A stretch of DNA of 20,743 bases from Candidatus Gastranaerophilales bacterium (GTDB taxonomy: Bacteria; Cyanobacteriota; Vampirovibrionia; Gastranaerophilales; Gastranaerophilaceae). The stretch is taken from the NCBI GenBank assembly GCA_910587055.1, contig CAJUKY010000026.1, positions 1 to 20,743 of the forward strand, given 5' to 3'. A program made the position numbers and the translations under genes. Every line of letters begins with the position of its first letter. Positions within the stretch are counted from its first letter, which is position 1. Shown piece after piece: positions 6,894 to 12,893 of this stretch. The notes under the pieces were generated by a model, which was not told the origin of the DNA, searched no databases, and worked only from the letters and a program-made list of their open reading frames with translations.

Positions 6894-7985
6894 ATGATAG
6901 GAACCGTTTACAAAATTCATTCTGATTTTTATTATGTAATGCCGCACTGTAATGACGGTATTACGGTAAATGCGGTTGAATGCAAATTGCGCGAGGTTTT
7001 AAAGAAACAAAGAAATAAACCTGTGACAGGTGATTTTGTTGAATTTGAAATTCAGGGAATGGAAGATTTTGCATCAGGTAAAGAAGCTCAGGGCGCCATT
7101 GTTAAAATCCTAGAGAGGAAAAATTTTATCCCCCGCCCCGCTGTTGCCAATCTTGATTTAATGATAGTTGTATCGTCTATTTTTGAACCCGATTTGGATT
7201 TTGTTCAATTAAACAGGTATTTAACATTTCTTAAATATTATAATATTGAAGCCTTGCTCTGTTTTAACAAAGATGACCTTGCAGATGCGGAAAAACTCAA
7301 TGAAATTAAAGACAGAATTTCAAAAATTTATAAGCCTTTAGGCTACAAAATAGTTTTTACTTCTGCAATTAAAAAAGACGGGCTTCCTTCTTTGAAAAGG
7401 TATATTAAAGGTAAAACCATAGCACTTACGGGGCAGTCCGGTGTCGGGAAAAGCTCGCTGCTAAATGCTTTAAATCCTGAATTTAACCTTAAGACAAAAA
7501 CTGTATCGGACAGATTAAAAAGAGGAACTCATACAACCCGCCACTGCGAGCTTTTAGAGTTTTCTGATTTTAGAATTATTGATACACCGGGGTTTTCAAG
7601 GCTTGTTTTTGATTTTATTCTGCCAAAGAATCTGGGAAATTACTTTGATGAAATAAAAACATTAAAAGAAGGGTGTAAATTTAGAGACTGTCTGCATTTA
7701 ATAGATATAAGCGAAGACTGTAATATTATTAAAAATCTTGATAAAATTGATATTTCAAGGTATGAAAGCTATATTGAATTTCTTGAAGAAGCAAAACTTT
7801 ATAAAACAAAAGTGACCTATGAGGGAACAAAACTTGAAACTTCCTCTAAAATGAATAATAATAAAGAATTTGTAAAAATAAGCACAAAAAAACGCGCCTG
7901 TTCAAGGAAAAAACTCAGGCAGAATACAAAAAATCTTATATTGGAGCACCATACAGCTCAAGATACGGAGAATTATGATGATTGA
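6894..7985 (+). CDS. rsgA: Ribosome small-subunit maturation GTPase
   Basis: RsgA (YjeQ) is a circularly permuted GTPase that checks late 30S assembly. The 363-aa product has an N-terminal OB-fold with PVTGDFVEF, then the permuted G motifs: G4 NKDD (125-128), G1 GQSGVGKS (180-187), switch region GTHTTRH and G3 DTPG (230-233). A C-terminal zinc site follows with C261, C266, H268 and C276. About 55 basic and polar residues extend beyond the normal end, with KKRACSRKKLRQ possibly contacting rRNA. The gene overlaps the prenyl synthase start by eight bases. No clear ribosome binding site precedes the ATG. Confidence 0.95.
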   Translation: MIGTVYKIHSDFYYVMPHCNDGITVNAVECKLREVLKKQRNKPVTGDFVEFEIQGMEDFASGKEAQGAIVKILERKNFIPRPAVANLDLMIVVSSIFEPDLDFVQLNRYLTFLKYYNIEALLCFNKDDLADAEKLNEIKDRISKIYKPLGYKIVFTSAIKKDGLPSLKRYIKGKTIALTGQSGVGKSSLLNALNPEFNLKTKTVSDRLKRGTHTTRHCELLEFSDFRIIDTPGFSRLVFDFILPKNLGNYFDEIKTLKEGCKFRDCLHLIDISEDCNIIKNLDKIDISRYESYIEFLEEAKLYKTKVTYEGTKLETSSKMNNNKEFVKISTKKRACSRKKLRQNTKNLILEHHTAQDTENYDD

Positions 7986-8862
7986 AGAATATAAAAAAAT
8001 AATCGAAAAGAAACTGGAAGAATATTTTGATGAGAAACTTAAAAACCCTGAATACGGGCTTTTTAAAGATGTTATAGAATCGATGAAATATACAACATGC
8101 CTTGGCGGAAAGCGCTTAAGGGGGATTTTATGTCTTGAAGCATGCGGAATGTTTTCGAAGAGATACGAAGATGCTATCCCCTGTGCCTGCGCGCTTGAGA
8201 TGCTTCATGCTCAAAGCTTAATCCATGATGACCTCCCTTGTATGGATAATGATGATTTAAGACGCGGAAAACCCTCTAACCATAAGGTTTATGGCGAAGC
8301 AATCGCAACTCTTGCGGGGGATGCATTAATTTCATTTGCATCCCAGATTATTATTGAAAAAACACCGAAAACAATTTCAAGCGATAAAATTGTAAAGTTA
8401 TTATACGAATATTCTCTTGCTGCCGGTGCTTTCGGTATTGTAGGCGGGCAGACAGCTGATATTGAGGCGGAAAATTCAACGGAAAAAATTTCAATTGAGC
8501 ATTTGAAATTTATACATAAATATAAAACAGGCGCGCTTTTCAAGGCTTCACTCCTTCTTGGTGCAATTACGGGCGGGGCGGACGAAAAACAGCTTGAAGC
8601 CATAAAAAATTTCGGAGATAAATTCGGCCTTGCATTCCAGATAAAAGATGATATTCTTGATTTTACATCCACAACCGAAATTTTGGGGAAAACCGCAGGC
8701 AAGGATGAAAATTCGAATAAATCAACCTATGTAACAATTTTCGGGCTTAAAGATGCAAAAGAAAAATTAAACAATGCAATTGCGGATTGTTATGATATAC
8801 TTAATTCAGACGCCTTAAAATCAGACGTTTTTGAAAAAATTATAAAATCACTTGAAAATTAA
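7978..8862 (+). CDS. ispA: Polyprenyl (farnesyl/geranylgeranyl) diphosphate synthase
   Basis: This trans-prenyltransferase condenses isopentenyl diphosphate with allylic diphosphates. It has GGKRLRG near residue 43, the first Asp-rich motif DDLPCMD (84-90), RRGKPSNH, GQTADI and the second motif KDDILD. About 294 aa is normal. The residue five before the first motif, which helps set chain length, is Gln79, where E. coli FPP synthase has Tyr. The product could thus be longer than farnesyl diphosphate (inference), and the symbol is tentative. Two adjacent ATGs exist; 7978 is preferred because GGAG then lies seven bases upstream. The 5' end overlaps rsgA. Confidence 0.9.
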   Translation: MIEEYKKIIEKKLEEYFDEKLKNPEYGLFKDVIESMKYTTCLGGKRLRGILCLEACGMFSKRYEDAIPCACALEMLHAQSLIHDDLPCMDNDDLRRGKPSNHKVYGEAIATLAGDALISFASQIIIEKTPKTISSDKIVKLLYEYSLAAGAFGIVGGQTADIEAENSTEKISIEHLKFIHKYKTGALFKASLLLGAITGGADEKQLEAIKNFGDKFGLAFQIKDDILDFTSTTEILGKTAGKDENSNKSTYVTIFGLKDAKEKLNNAIADCYDILNSDALKSDVFEKIIKSLEN

Positions 8863-8873
8863 CGGGAATTAAA

Positions 8874-9371
8874 TTGGAAAATACGGGAGTTATGTTTTAT
8901 AACACAGGATGTGAAATTATATTTACAGGGCTTGCAAGCGCCTGTTTTGCACAGATTTTGAAGGTTATTTTTTATTTTTTGACTCATAAAAAAATGAACT
9001 TTAAAATCTTTACAACCACAGGCGGTATGCCAAGTTCTCATTCGGCAGGCGTTATCAGTCTTTCTACTTCTGTCGGTCTTGTTGAAGGCTTTACTTCTGT
9101 TTCTTTTGCAATAGCGTTCGGTTTTTCTCTTGTTGTTTTGCAGGATGCCGCAGGCTTAAGACGTGCCGCAGGCAAGACTGCCGCCACTTTAAACAGGCTT
9201 GTAGGGGAAATTGTTGAACATACAAATCAGACAAAACCTTATGAAGTTTTAAAAGAATTGCTGGGACACACTCCTTTTGAAGTATTTATGGGGTCGCTTC
9301 TGGGTATTTCCTGTGCTCTCTGGATTCATTTTGTTATGCCTGATATCCCGTTTCTTGCGTTTTTAAAGTAG
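8874..9371 (+). CDS. Divergent PAP2-family (DUF212, YuiD-like) membrane protein
   Basis: The 165-aa product has several hydrophobic segments (about 13-37, 58-92, 138-155), the conserved GGMPSSHSAGV (51-61) with its PSSHS phosphatase-like motif, QDAAGLRRAAG, and ELLGHTPFEVFMG near the end. This pattern is that of the DUF212 family, related to PAP2 phosphatases. A role in prenyl- or lipid-phosphate turnover fits its place 11 bases after the prenyl synthase but is not proven. The start is TTG at 8874 with GGGAA upstream; the next in-frame ATG (8892) has its GGGAG only two bases away. It converges on the gene ending at 9379. Confidence 0.85.
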   Translation: MENTGVMFYNTGCEIIFTGLASACFAQILKVIFYFLTHKKMNFKIFTTTGGMPSSHSAGVISLSTSVGLVEGFTSVSFAIAFGFSLVVLQDAAGLRRAAGKTAATLNRLVGEIVEHTNQTKPYEVLKELLGHTPFEVFMGSLLGISCALWIHFVMPDIPFLAFLK

Positions 9372-9378
9372 GATGCGG

Positions 9379-9588
9379 CTAAATATTTTCGGCTTTTGGA
9401 TTTTCTTCTTGCAATTTTTCAACTTTGAATGTTAAATCATCAGCCATTTTGTTTAATAATTTTACGCAGGCATGAATAGATTGCAGCTCCTGTGTATCAA
9501 GGTTTTGACTGCAATAATCTTTTAACAGCACCGTAATATCAAAAATTTCTTCGGATAATTCCTGCAATTCTTTGAAACCGTTTTTCAT
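9379..9588 (-). CDS. Small coiled-coil protein, unknown function
   Basis: The 69-aa product is acidic and helical (FKELQELSEEIFDITVLL, VKLLNKMADDLTFKVEKLQ) with no membrane segment; I do not recognise a family. The ribosome binding site AAAGAAAGG stands five bases before the ATG. Its leader shares GAAAGGTTATAA with the similar-sized gene at 594-806. The 46-bp perfect palindrome at 9602-9647 lies directly upstream. Its 3' end is seven bases from the convergent DUF212 gene. Confidence 0.7.
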   Translation of the reverse strand: MKNGFKELQELSEEIFDITVLLKDYCSQNLDTQELQSIHACVKLLNKMADDLTFKVEKLQEENPKAENI

Positions 9589-9601
9589 TATAACCTTTCT
9601 T

Positions 9602-9647
9602 TATTTTTCTTATTATTTAAGAAATTTCTTAAATAATAAGAAAAATA
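9602..9647. repeat. 46-bp perfect palindrome, likely operator or cruciform
   Basis: The two 23-base arms match exactly with no spacer; the centre is TTAAGAAATTTCTTAA. It fills most of the gap between the divergent small genes at 9588 and 9677. A further partial copy of the arm (ATAATAAGAAATAAT, about 9652-9666) follows on the right. Such a site could bind the adjacent HTH proteins, extrude as a cruciform, or form a long hairpin in either 5' leader. Confidence 0.85.
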
Positions 9648-9676
9648 TTACATAATAAGAAATAATATGTTAACAT

Positions 9677-9910
9677 ATGTTTATTATGGAATTTATGGAA
9701 ACAAAAGATACAATAAAAGGGTTAATCCAAAGCAACGGCTGGAATTATGTACGTCTTGCCGAAGAGATGAATAAGTTTTCAAATAAAAAATATACCAATA
9801 AAAAATTGTCTCAGAAAATTTTAAACGAAACTATTCAATACAATGAGATGCTTTTGATATACAAAATTTTAGGATATACATTTAAAATAGAGAAAGAAGA
9901 TTCTGAATAA
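9677..9910 (+). CDS. Small HTH-like protein (DUF6471-type)
   Basis: The product is up to 77 aa. Residues from TIKGLIQSNGWNYVRLAEEM onward read like an XRE-like helix-turn-helix, with KKYTNKKLSQKI as the recognition region and YNEMLLIYKILGYTFKIE at the end. That pattern recalls small DUF6471-type proteins (from memory). It probably binds DNA, perhaps the adjoining palindrome. In-frame ATGs at 9677, 9686 and 9695 are all possible; none has a strong ribosome binding site. A second HTH gene follows after 12 bases, so the two may form an operon. Confidence 0.7.
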   Translation: MFIMEFMETKDTIKGLIQSNGWNYVRLAEEMNKFSNKKYTNKKLSQKILNETIQYNEMLLIYKILGYTFKIEKEDSE

Positions 9911-9922
9911 TATTCTTGTATT

Positions 9923-10153
9923 ATGACAAGTTTGAATATTAATGAAAAAATCGGCATTAAAATATGCTTTTTAAGAAAAAAATTAAAATACTCTCAAGAA
10001 AAACTCGGTGAATTTGCAGGCCTAAGTAAAAATTCAATCAGTTCTATAGAACGGGGTGAAAGCAATGCCTCTATAGAAACTTTAGACAGAATTGCAAAAG
10101 CTCTTAATATTGAGCTAAAAGAACTTGTTGATGTTTCTAATATAAATTTATAG
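9923..10153 (+). CDS. XRE-family HTH transcriptional regulator
   Basis: The 76-aa protein is essentially one Cro/C1-type HTH domain: IGIKICFLRKKLKYSQEKLGEFAGLSKNSISSIERG followed by SIETLDRIAKALNIELKELV. The SQEKLGEFAGLSKNSISSIERG part is the classic helix-turn-helix core. It has no ligand or dimerisation domain beyond the HTH. It probably represses its own cluster, including the neighbouring palindrome (inference). There is no ribosome binding site before the ATG; a TATTCT six bases upstream may mean a leaderless message, but the evidence is weak. Confidence 0.85.
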   Translation: MTSLNINEKIGIKICFLRKKLKYSQEKLGEFAGLSKNSISSIERGESNASIETLDRIAKALNIELKELVDVSNINL

Positions 10154-10169
10154 ATTGTATTTCTGTAAT

Positions 10170-10289
10170 TTATTTACTTTTATTTGTTGAATCATTATTA
10201 ATGATGTTTGAGCAGCGCCATAAATAATAACCGGCAATTACAAATATAATGCAGGCTAAAAAATTTGCAGGTGTATCAAGTGTTGGCAT
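10170..10289 (-). CDS. 39-aa single-span membrane protein
   Basis: Starting at the ATG at 10289, the product is MPTLDTPANFLACIIFVIAG and a further 19 residues, with one membrane span (about 9-25) and a polar Asn/Lys-rich tail. GAGGGG, which is also the end of the upstream coding sequence, lies four bases before this ATG. The start overlaps the preceding gene (stop at 10276) by 14 bases, so translation is probably coupled. Longer in-frame starts exist up to 10382 but lie deep inside the upstream gene. No family is recognised; a partner of the upstream membrane protein is likely. Confidence 0.5.
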   Translation of the reverse strand: MPTLDTPANFLACIIFVIAGYYLWRCSNIINNDSTNKSK

Positions 10290-10536
10290 TATTCCCCTCA
10301 TTTCTTTTATATAAATATTTATTAATTTTGTTAATTGTGCGGTATAAGGTTTTGCCAATAAAAAATACGTATAATAATCCAATAATAATTACTACATATT
10401 TAAGTTTGCTGTCAGGCAGAAAAAATAAACCCACAACACCGCCAATCAGAACTACTAGAGTTTGGGTTACCAGTTGTCTTAATGAAATTAAATCATTGAT
10501 TTTTAATTCTAAAATTTTTAATTGTTCATTATCCAT
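10276..10536 (-). CDS. 86-aa membrane protein with N-terminal helix
   Basis: Residues 1-23 are a charged, coiled-coil-like helix (LKILELKINDLISLRQL). Two membrane spans follow (about 25-41 and 47-63) and then a basic tail (NKINKYLYKR). I do not recognise a family; size and layout resemble small phage- or plasmid-type membrane proteins. A TATAAT box (10549-10544, - strand) ends seven bases before the ATG, so the message is predicted to be leaderless. The 39-aa membrane gene overlaps its 3' end. It is divergent from the toxin gene at 10633. Confidence 0.6.
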   Translation of the reverse strand: MDNEQLKILELKINDLISLRQLVTQTLVVLIGGVVGLFFLPDSKLKYVVIIIGLLYVFFIGKTLYRTINKINKYLYKRNEGNNANT

Positions 10537-10543
10537 AACTTGT

Positions 10544-10572
10544 ATTATAGCGTTTATTAGCAGCTAAAGCAA
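10544..10572 (-). promoter_or_regulatory. Promoter for the small membrane gene pair
   Basis: TTGCTT (10572-10567), a 17-base spacer and perfect TATAAT (10549-10544) on the - strand place the start within one or two bases of the ATG at 10536. Confidence 0.5.
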
Positions 10573-10585
10573 ATTTTGTTTTTAA

Positions 10586-10612
10586 ATTTGAAAAATGTTG
10601 CAATTTTCAAAT
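10586..10612. promoter_or_regulatory. Operator-like inverted repeat of the toxin-antitoxin module
   Basis: ATTTGAAAA (10586-10594) and TTTTCAAAT (10604-10612) are perfect 9-bp arms around a 9-bp spacer. The spacer carries the -35 box TTGCAA (10598-10603) of the toxin promoter. Binding here by the antitoxin or toxin-antitoxin complex would block transcription, as expected for autoregulated modules. Confidence 0.6.
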
Positions 10613-10625
10613 AAAATGTTATAAT
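10598..10625 (+). promoter_or_regulatory. Promoter of the RelE-type toxin operon
   Basis: TTGCAA (10598-10603), a 16-base spacer and TATAAT (10620-10625) preceded by TGT (extended -10). The ATG at 10633 follows after seven bases, which predicts a leaderless message. Confidence 0.65.
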
Positions 10626-10632
10626 TAAAGAT

Positions 10633-10956
10633 ATGGAAAAACTTTTTACAGCTGAGTATACTCCTGAATCATTGGAACAGCTTAGAAATCTCGATATAAT
10701 TTATAGAAGCAGAATTATTGAAGCCATCAGTTTATTTGAAAACTTGGGTATTGCATACAAAAATATTAATAAACTTGGAAACGGGTTATATGAAATTAAA
10801 CCAAAAGATGTCAGGGCATATTTTAAGTATTATAAAAATAAAATAATTATTATTGGTTTTATTGTTCTAAAGAAAACCCAAAAGGCTCCAAAAAGGTACA
10901 TTGAACAAGCTAATAACAATATTGAAAAATATATAAAGGAAATAGAAAATGGTTAA
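10633..10956 (+). CDS. RelE/HigB-type (Gp49-like) toxin
   Basis: The 107-aa product shows the core of the Gp49/HigB-like branch of the RelE superfamily: LEQLRNLDIIYRSRIIEAI, then KLGNGLYEIKPKDVRAYFKYYKNKIIIIGFIVLKKTQKAPKR and a C-terminal helix with YIKEI. Members are usually ribosome-dependent mRNA endonucleases. The basic residues in RAYFKYYK and KKTQKAPKR are where catalytic residues lie in this group. The toxin comes first, as in HigBA loci, and overlaps the next gene by eight bases. The gene appears leaderless and is preceded by an inverted repeat at 10586-10612. Confidence 0.8.
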   Translation: MEKLFTAEYTPESLEQLRNLDIIYRSRIIEAISLFENLGIAYKNINKLGNGLYEIKPKDVRAYFKYYKNKIIIIGFIVLKKTQKAPKRYIEQANNNIEKYIKEIENG

Positions 10957-11209
10957 ACGTATTACAACAGAAGATATCTTGAATGACAGAAGCATATTTA
11001 CAGTGCAGGAAGCAAACAAAATAAAGGAAAACGTTGAACGCGAAGTCAAAAAATATAAATGGGGCGGCGCGCGCAAAAATAGCGGCAGAAAACCTGTTGA
11101 TGAAACTAAAGTATTAAAATTTACAAAAAGGCTGACAGAAAAAGAGAAACAGTTTATTGATTATGCAAGAGCCCACAATATCAATTATGATGATTTAATG
11201 CAGGGCTGA
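10949..11209 (+). CDS. Putative antitoxin, GRKP-type RHH-like protein
   Basis: The 86-aa product overlaps the toxin gene by eight bases and has AAGGAAATAGAAA before its ATG. The N-terminal half (ITTEDILNDRSIFTVQEANKIKENVEREVKKYKW) could be the toxin-binding part. The centre reads GGARKNSGRKP, a motif common in phage and plasmid DNA-binding proteins. The C-terminal half (VLKFTKRLTEKEKQFIDYARAHNINYDDLM) has the strand-helix-helix look of a ribbon-helix-helix domain. HigB-type toxins usually pair with an XRE antitoxin, so this pairing is unusual. Assignment as antitoxin rests on position. Its 3' end overlaps the convergent ParE gene by 15 bases. Confidence 0.6.
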   Translation: MVKRITTEDILNDRSIFTVQEANKIKENVEREVKKYKWGGARKNSGRKPVDETKVLKFTKRLTEKEKQFIDYARAHNINYDDLMQG

Positions 11210-11500
11210 TTGGATTTTTCCCCACTTCCTTGATGTGTGCAGAATTCTTAAAATGTATATTGTATCGTTCTGAACCGTATACGGCACAATATACGGATAT
11301 TTTGTAATTATAAGTTCTCTTGTTCTTAAAATCCTGCCGGCTCTTCCTGCGGCAGGATTTTGGGGTAATATTGTTTCAATTTCTTTAATTATATGACTGA
11401 CCACTTTTCTTGCTGCTTCAAAATTATCTTCGCAAATGTATTTTTGAATTGATTTAAGGTCGCCTGCTGCAGATTTTGAAAATTTGATTTTATATTCCAT
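11195..11500 (-). CDS. ParE/RelE-type toxin
   Basis: From the ATG at 11500, 101 aa: MEYKIKFSKSAAGDLKSIQKYI, then AARKVVSHIIKEIETILPQNPAAGRAGRILRTRELIITKYPYIVPYTVQND and TIYILRILHTSRKW. This order (helix hairpin, RELI strand, YxIxYxV, ILRILHxSRxW) is the ParE/RelE superfamily pattern. ParE toxins poison gyrase and RelE toxins cut mRNA; the sequence alone does not decide. The start codon shares one base with the antitoxin stop (TAATG), so translation is coupled. A Met five codons earlier lies inside the antitoxin gene and is less likely. Confidence 0.85.
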   Translation of the reverse strand: MEYKIKFSKSAAGDLKSIQKYICEDNFEAARKVVSHIIKEIETILPQNPAAGRAGRILRTRELIITKYPYIVPYTVQNDTIYILRILHTSRKWGKIQSALH

Positions 11501-11730
11501 TAATCCAATTTCCATTCTGCTTTTATATCGCTGATTGATACGGTATCATTATTTTCAACTTCTTGCATACCCTGCCGTATGGCTTTAATCTGCCATGATT
11601 CAATCTCAAGATATTTTTCAATTGCATCCTGCGCAAGAAATGCTTTTGTGCGGCCGGTGGCATTTGCAAGCTCTTCAAGTCTTGCTTTAATATCCTTTGA
11701 AAGCCTTAATGAAAATTGTTCTGATGCCAT
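11500..11730 (-). CDS. Ribbon-helix-helix antitoxin (RelB/CopG-like)
   Basis: The 76-aa product begins EQFSLRLSKDIKARLEELANATGRTKAFLAQDAIEKYLE, a textbook ribbon-helix-helix DNA-binding fold (strand SLRL, then two helices). An acidic tail (QEVENNDTVSISDIKAEWKLD) follows that would wrap the toxin. It neutralises the ParE/RelE-type toxin encoded immediately downstream and probably represses the operon through the inverted repeat at 11756-11776. AGGA stands upstream of the ATG. Confidence 0.85.
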   Translation of the reverse strand: MASEQFSLRLSKDIKARLEELANATGRTKAFLAQDAIEKYLEIESWQIKAIRQGMQEVENNDTVSISDIKAEWKLD

Positions 11731-11755
11731 ATGTGTTTTCCTGTATTTCTATATA

Positions 11756-11776
11756 ATACATTATAACACAATGTAT
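11756..11776 (-). promoter_or_regulatory. Operator and extended -10 promoter of the ParE module
   Basis: ATACATT (11756-11762) and AATGTAT (11770-11776) are perfect 7-bp arms with a 7-bp spacer. On the - strand the repeat overlaps TGTTATAAT, an extended -10 box (TATAAT at 11765-11760). No good -35 was seen. The layout fits autorepression by the RHH antitoxin. Confidence 0.6.
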
Positions 11777-11788
11777 GACAATTAATAT

Positions 11789-11968
11789 TTATACCCTTCT
11801 CAATATCCCTGTAAAACTTGTTCTTGAAACAGGTTCATCGTCTTCCGGCAGTTCCGGTCTTTTTATTCTGTCAGGTACAGGCGCTTCAAAACTTGTAAGC
11901 CCTATGTATCCTTCGTTTACTTTATTAAAACCAAAAATCCTGTTAAACAGATTTAATATTTTAGTCAT
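11789..11968 (-). CDS. 59-aa protein with acidic proline-rich tail, unknown
   Basis: The - strand from ATG 11968 to TAA 11789 encodes 59 aa with a strong ribosome binding site (GAAAGGATGATAAT before the ATG). It begins MTKILNLFNRIFGFNKVNEG, an amphipathic helix possibly lying on a membrane. It continues with a likely disordered tail that includes PVPDRIKRPELPEDDEPV and ends TSFTGILRRV. No family is recognised. It lies upstream of the ParE module on the same strand and divergent from the HEAT-like gene. The overlapping + strand frame at 11775-11987 has serine-rich, low-quality sequence and no ribosome binding site. A TATAAT at 12005-12000 could be its promoter. Confidence 0.65.
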   Translation of the reverse strand: MTKILNLFNRIFGFNKVNEGYIGLTSFEAPVPDRIKRPELPEDDEPVSRTSFTGILRRV

Positions 11969-12052
11969 ATTATCATCCTTTCTTTAAACAAAAACAGGCA
12001 TTATAAAACGCCGATTTTTAAAATATTATAGTTAAAGGGGGGGAATTTTAAA

Positions 12053-12859
12053 TTGACTTTTCGTTCAAAATGTTGTGTTAGAATTAAGTATAATGTTTTA
12101 AATTTAATTGTAAACAACGATATGGATGAAAGTTTAATAAATAACTCAATAAAGCGTGCACTTGAAATTATACAAAAGCCCTATACAAAATCTGAAATCC
12201 TTCACCTGCTTGAATTTGGGGATGAATTTGAAAAACCTGTTGCAATAATGGCTTTAGATAATATTGAAGAACAGATTGAAGCAAATCTTTTAATTGATAA
12301 TTTGACAGGCTGCGATGGCAGAATAAGGGAAGCATCCGCGCTTAAAATTTCGGAATTTTTAACAAGGCCTGAAACCGCTCAATATTTTCTTAATGAAAAA
12401 AGCATAGAAACGATTTTAAACGGTATTATGGATATTAACCCTAATGTCGGCCGTGCTTTAATTGAAGGAATAAAGAGCTGCCCCCGTTTGCAGAAATTAA
12501 TTCTGGCTCCTCTTTTGGATAGAATTTTAAGTATTATTGAAAAATTAAAAGAAATTTCAAACACGCCCTTTTTTGAAAATAAATTAAAAGATACAAAAAA
12601 CCACGCAAAAAATAAAATAGTATTTAATCTGTACTGGGCGCTTGAAGCATTATATTATACAGATTTTAACAATTCTTATAATAATTTTGAAGAAGATAAA
12701 ATTTTACAAATATTAAACTTTGCAGGCGGCTATATTGATTACACAATAAGGGAAAAGGCTGCTAAAGTCTTATCAAAAATGAGCAGGCCGCCAATCAATT
12801 TGTTACAGAAATTGAAAAATGATGAAAATTTTTATGTAAAAAATCAACTTTTATGCTAA
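12053..12859 (+). CDS. HEAT-like helical repeat protein
   Basis: Up to 268 aa, almost all helical, with repeating units such as FEKPVAIMALDNIEEQIE, IREASALKISEFLTR and TIREKAAKVLSKMSRPP that resemble HEAT or armadillo repeats. Such proteins are protein-binding scaffolds; no enzyme motif is seen. The start is uncertain. TTG at 12053 has a run of seven G at 12037-12043 about nine bases upstream. The first ATG (12122, MDESLINNS) has no ribosome binding site, but the N-terminal 23 residues before it look atypical. It precedes efp by 34 bases and probably starts that operon. Function unknown. Confidence 0.65.
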   Translation: MTFRSKCCVRIKYNVLNLIVNNDMDESLINNSIKRALEIIQKPYTKSEILHLLEFGDEFEKPVAIMALDNIEEQIEANLLIDNLTGCDGRIREASALKISEFLTRPETAQYFLNEKSIETILNGIMDINPNVGRALIEGIKSCPRLQKLILAPLLDRILSIIEKLKEISNTPFFENKLKDTKNHAKNKIVFNLYWALEALYYTDFNNSYNNFEEDKILQILNFAGGYIDYTIREKAAKVLSKMSRPPINLLQKLKNDENFYVKNQLLC

Positions 12860-12893
12860 CATCAAAGGAAGTAGAAATAAAATAGGATATTTT

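Noticed and set aside
8289..8702. 137-aa - strand frame opposite the prenyl synthase
   Set aside because: Shadow of a conserved enzyme; composition is unlike a real protein.
9602..9668. CRISPR array or tandem repeat around the palindrome
   Set aside because: Only one full palindrome and one partial arm copy; no regular spacers and no cas genes.
10265..10567. 100-aa + strand frame opposite the small membrane genes
   Set aside because: The - strand pair has a promoter, a coupled start and membrane-span logic; this frame has none of these.
11775..11987. 70-aa + strand frame opposite the 59-aa gene
   Set aside because: Serine/leucine-rich composition, no ribosome binding site, and it starts in the ParE operator; the - strand ORF is better supported.
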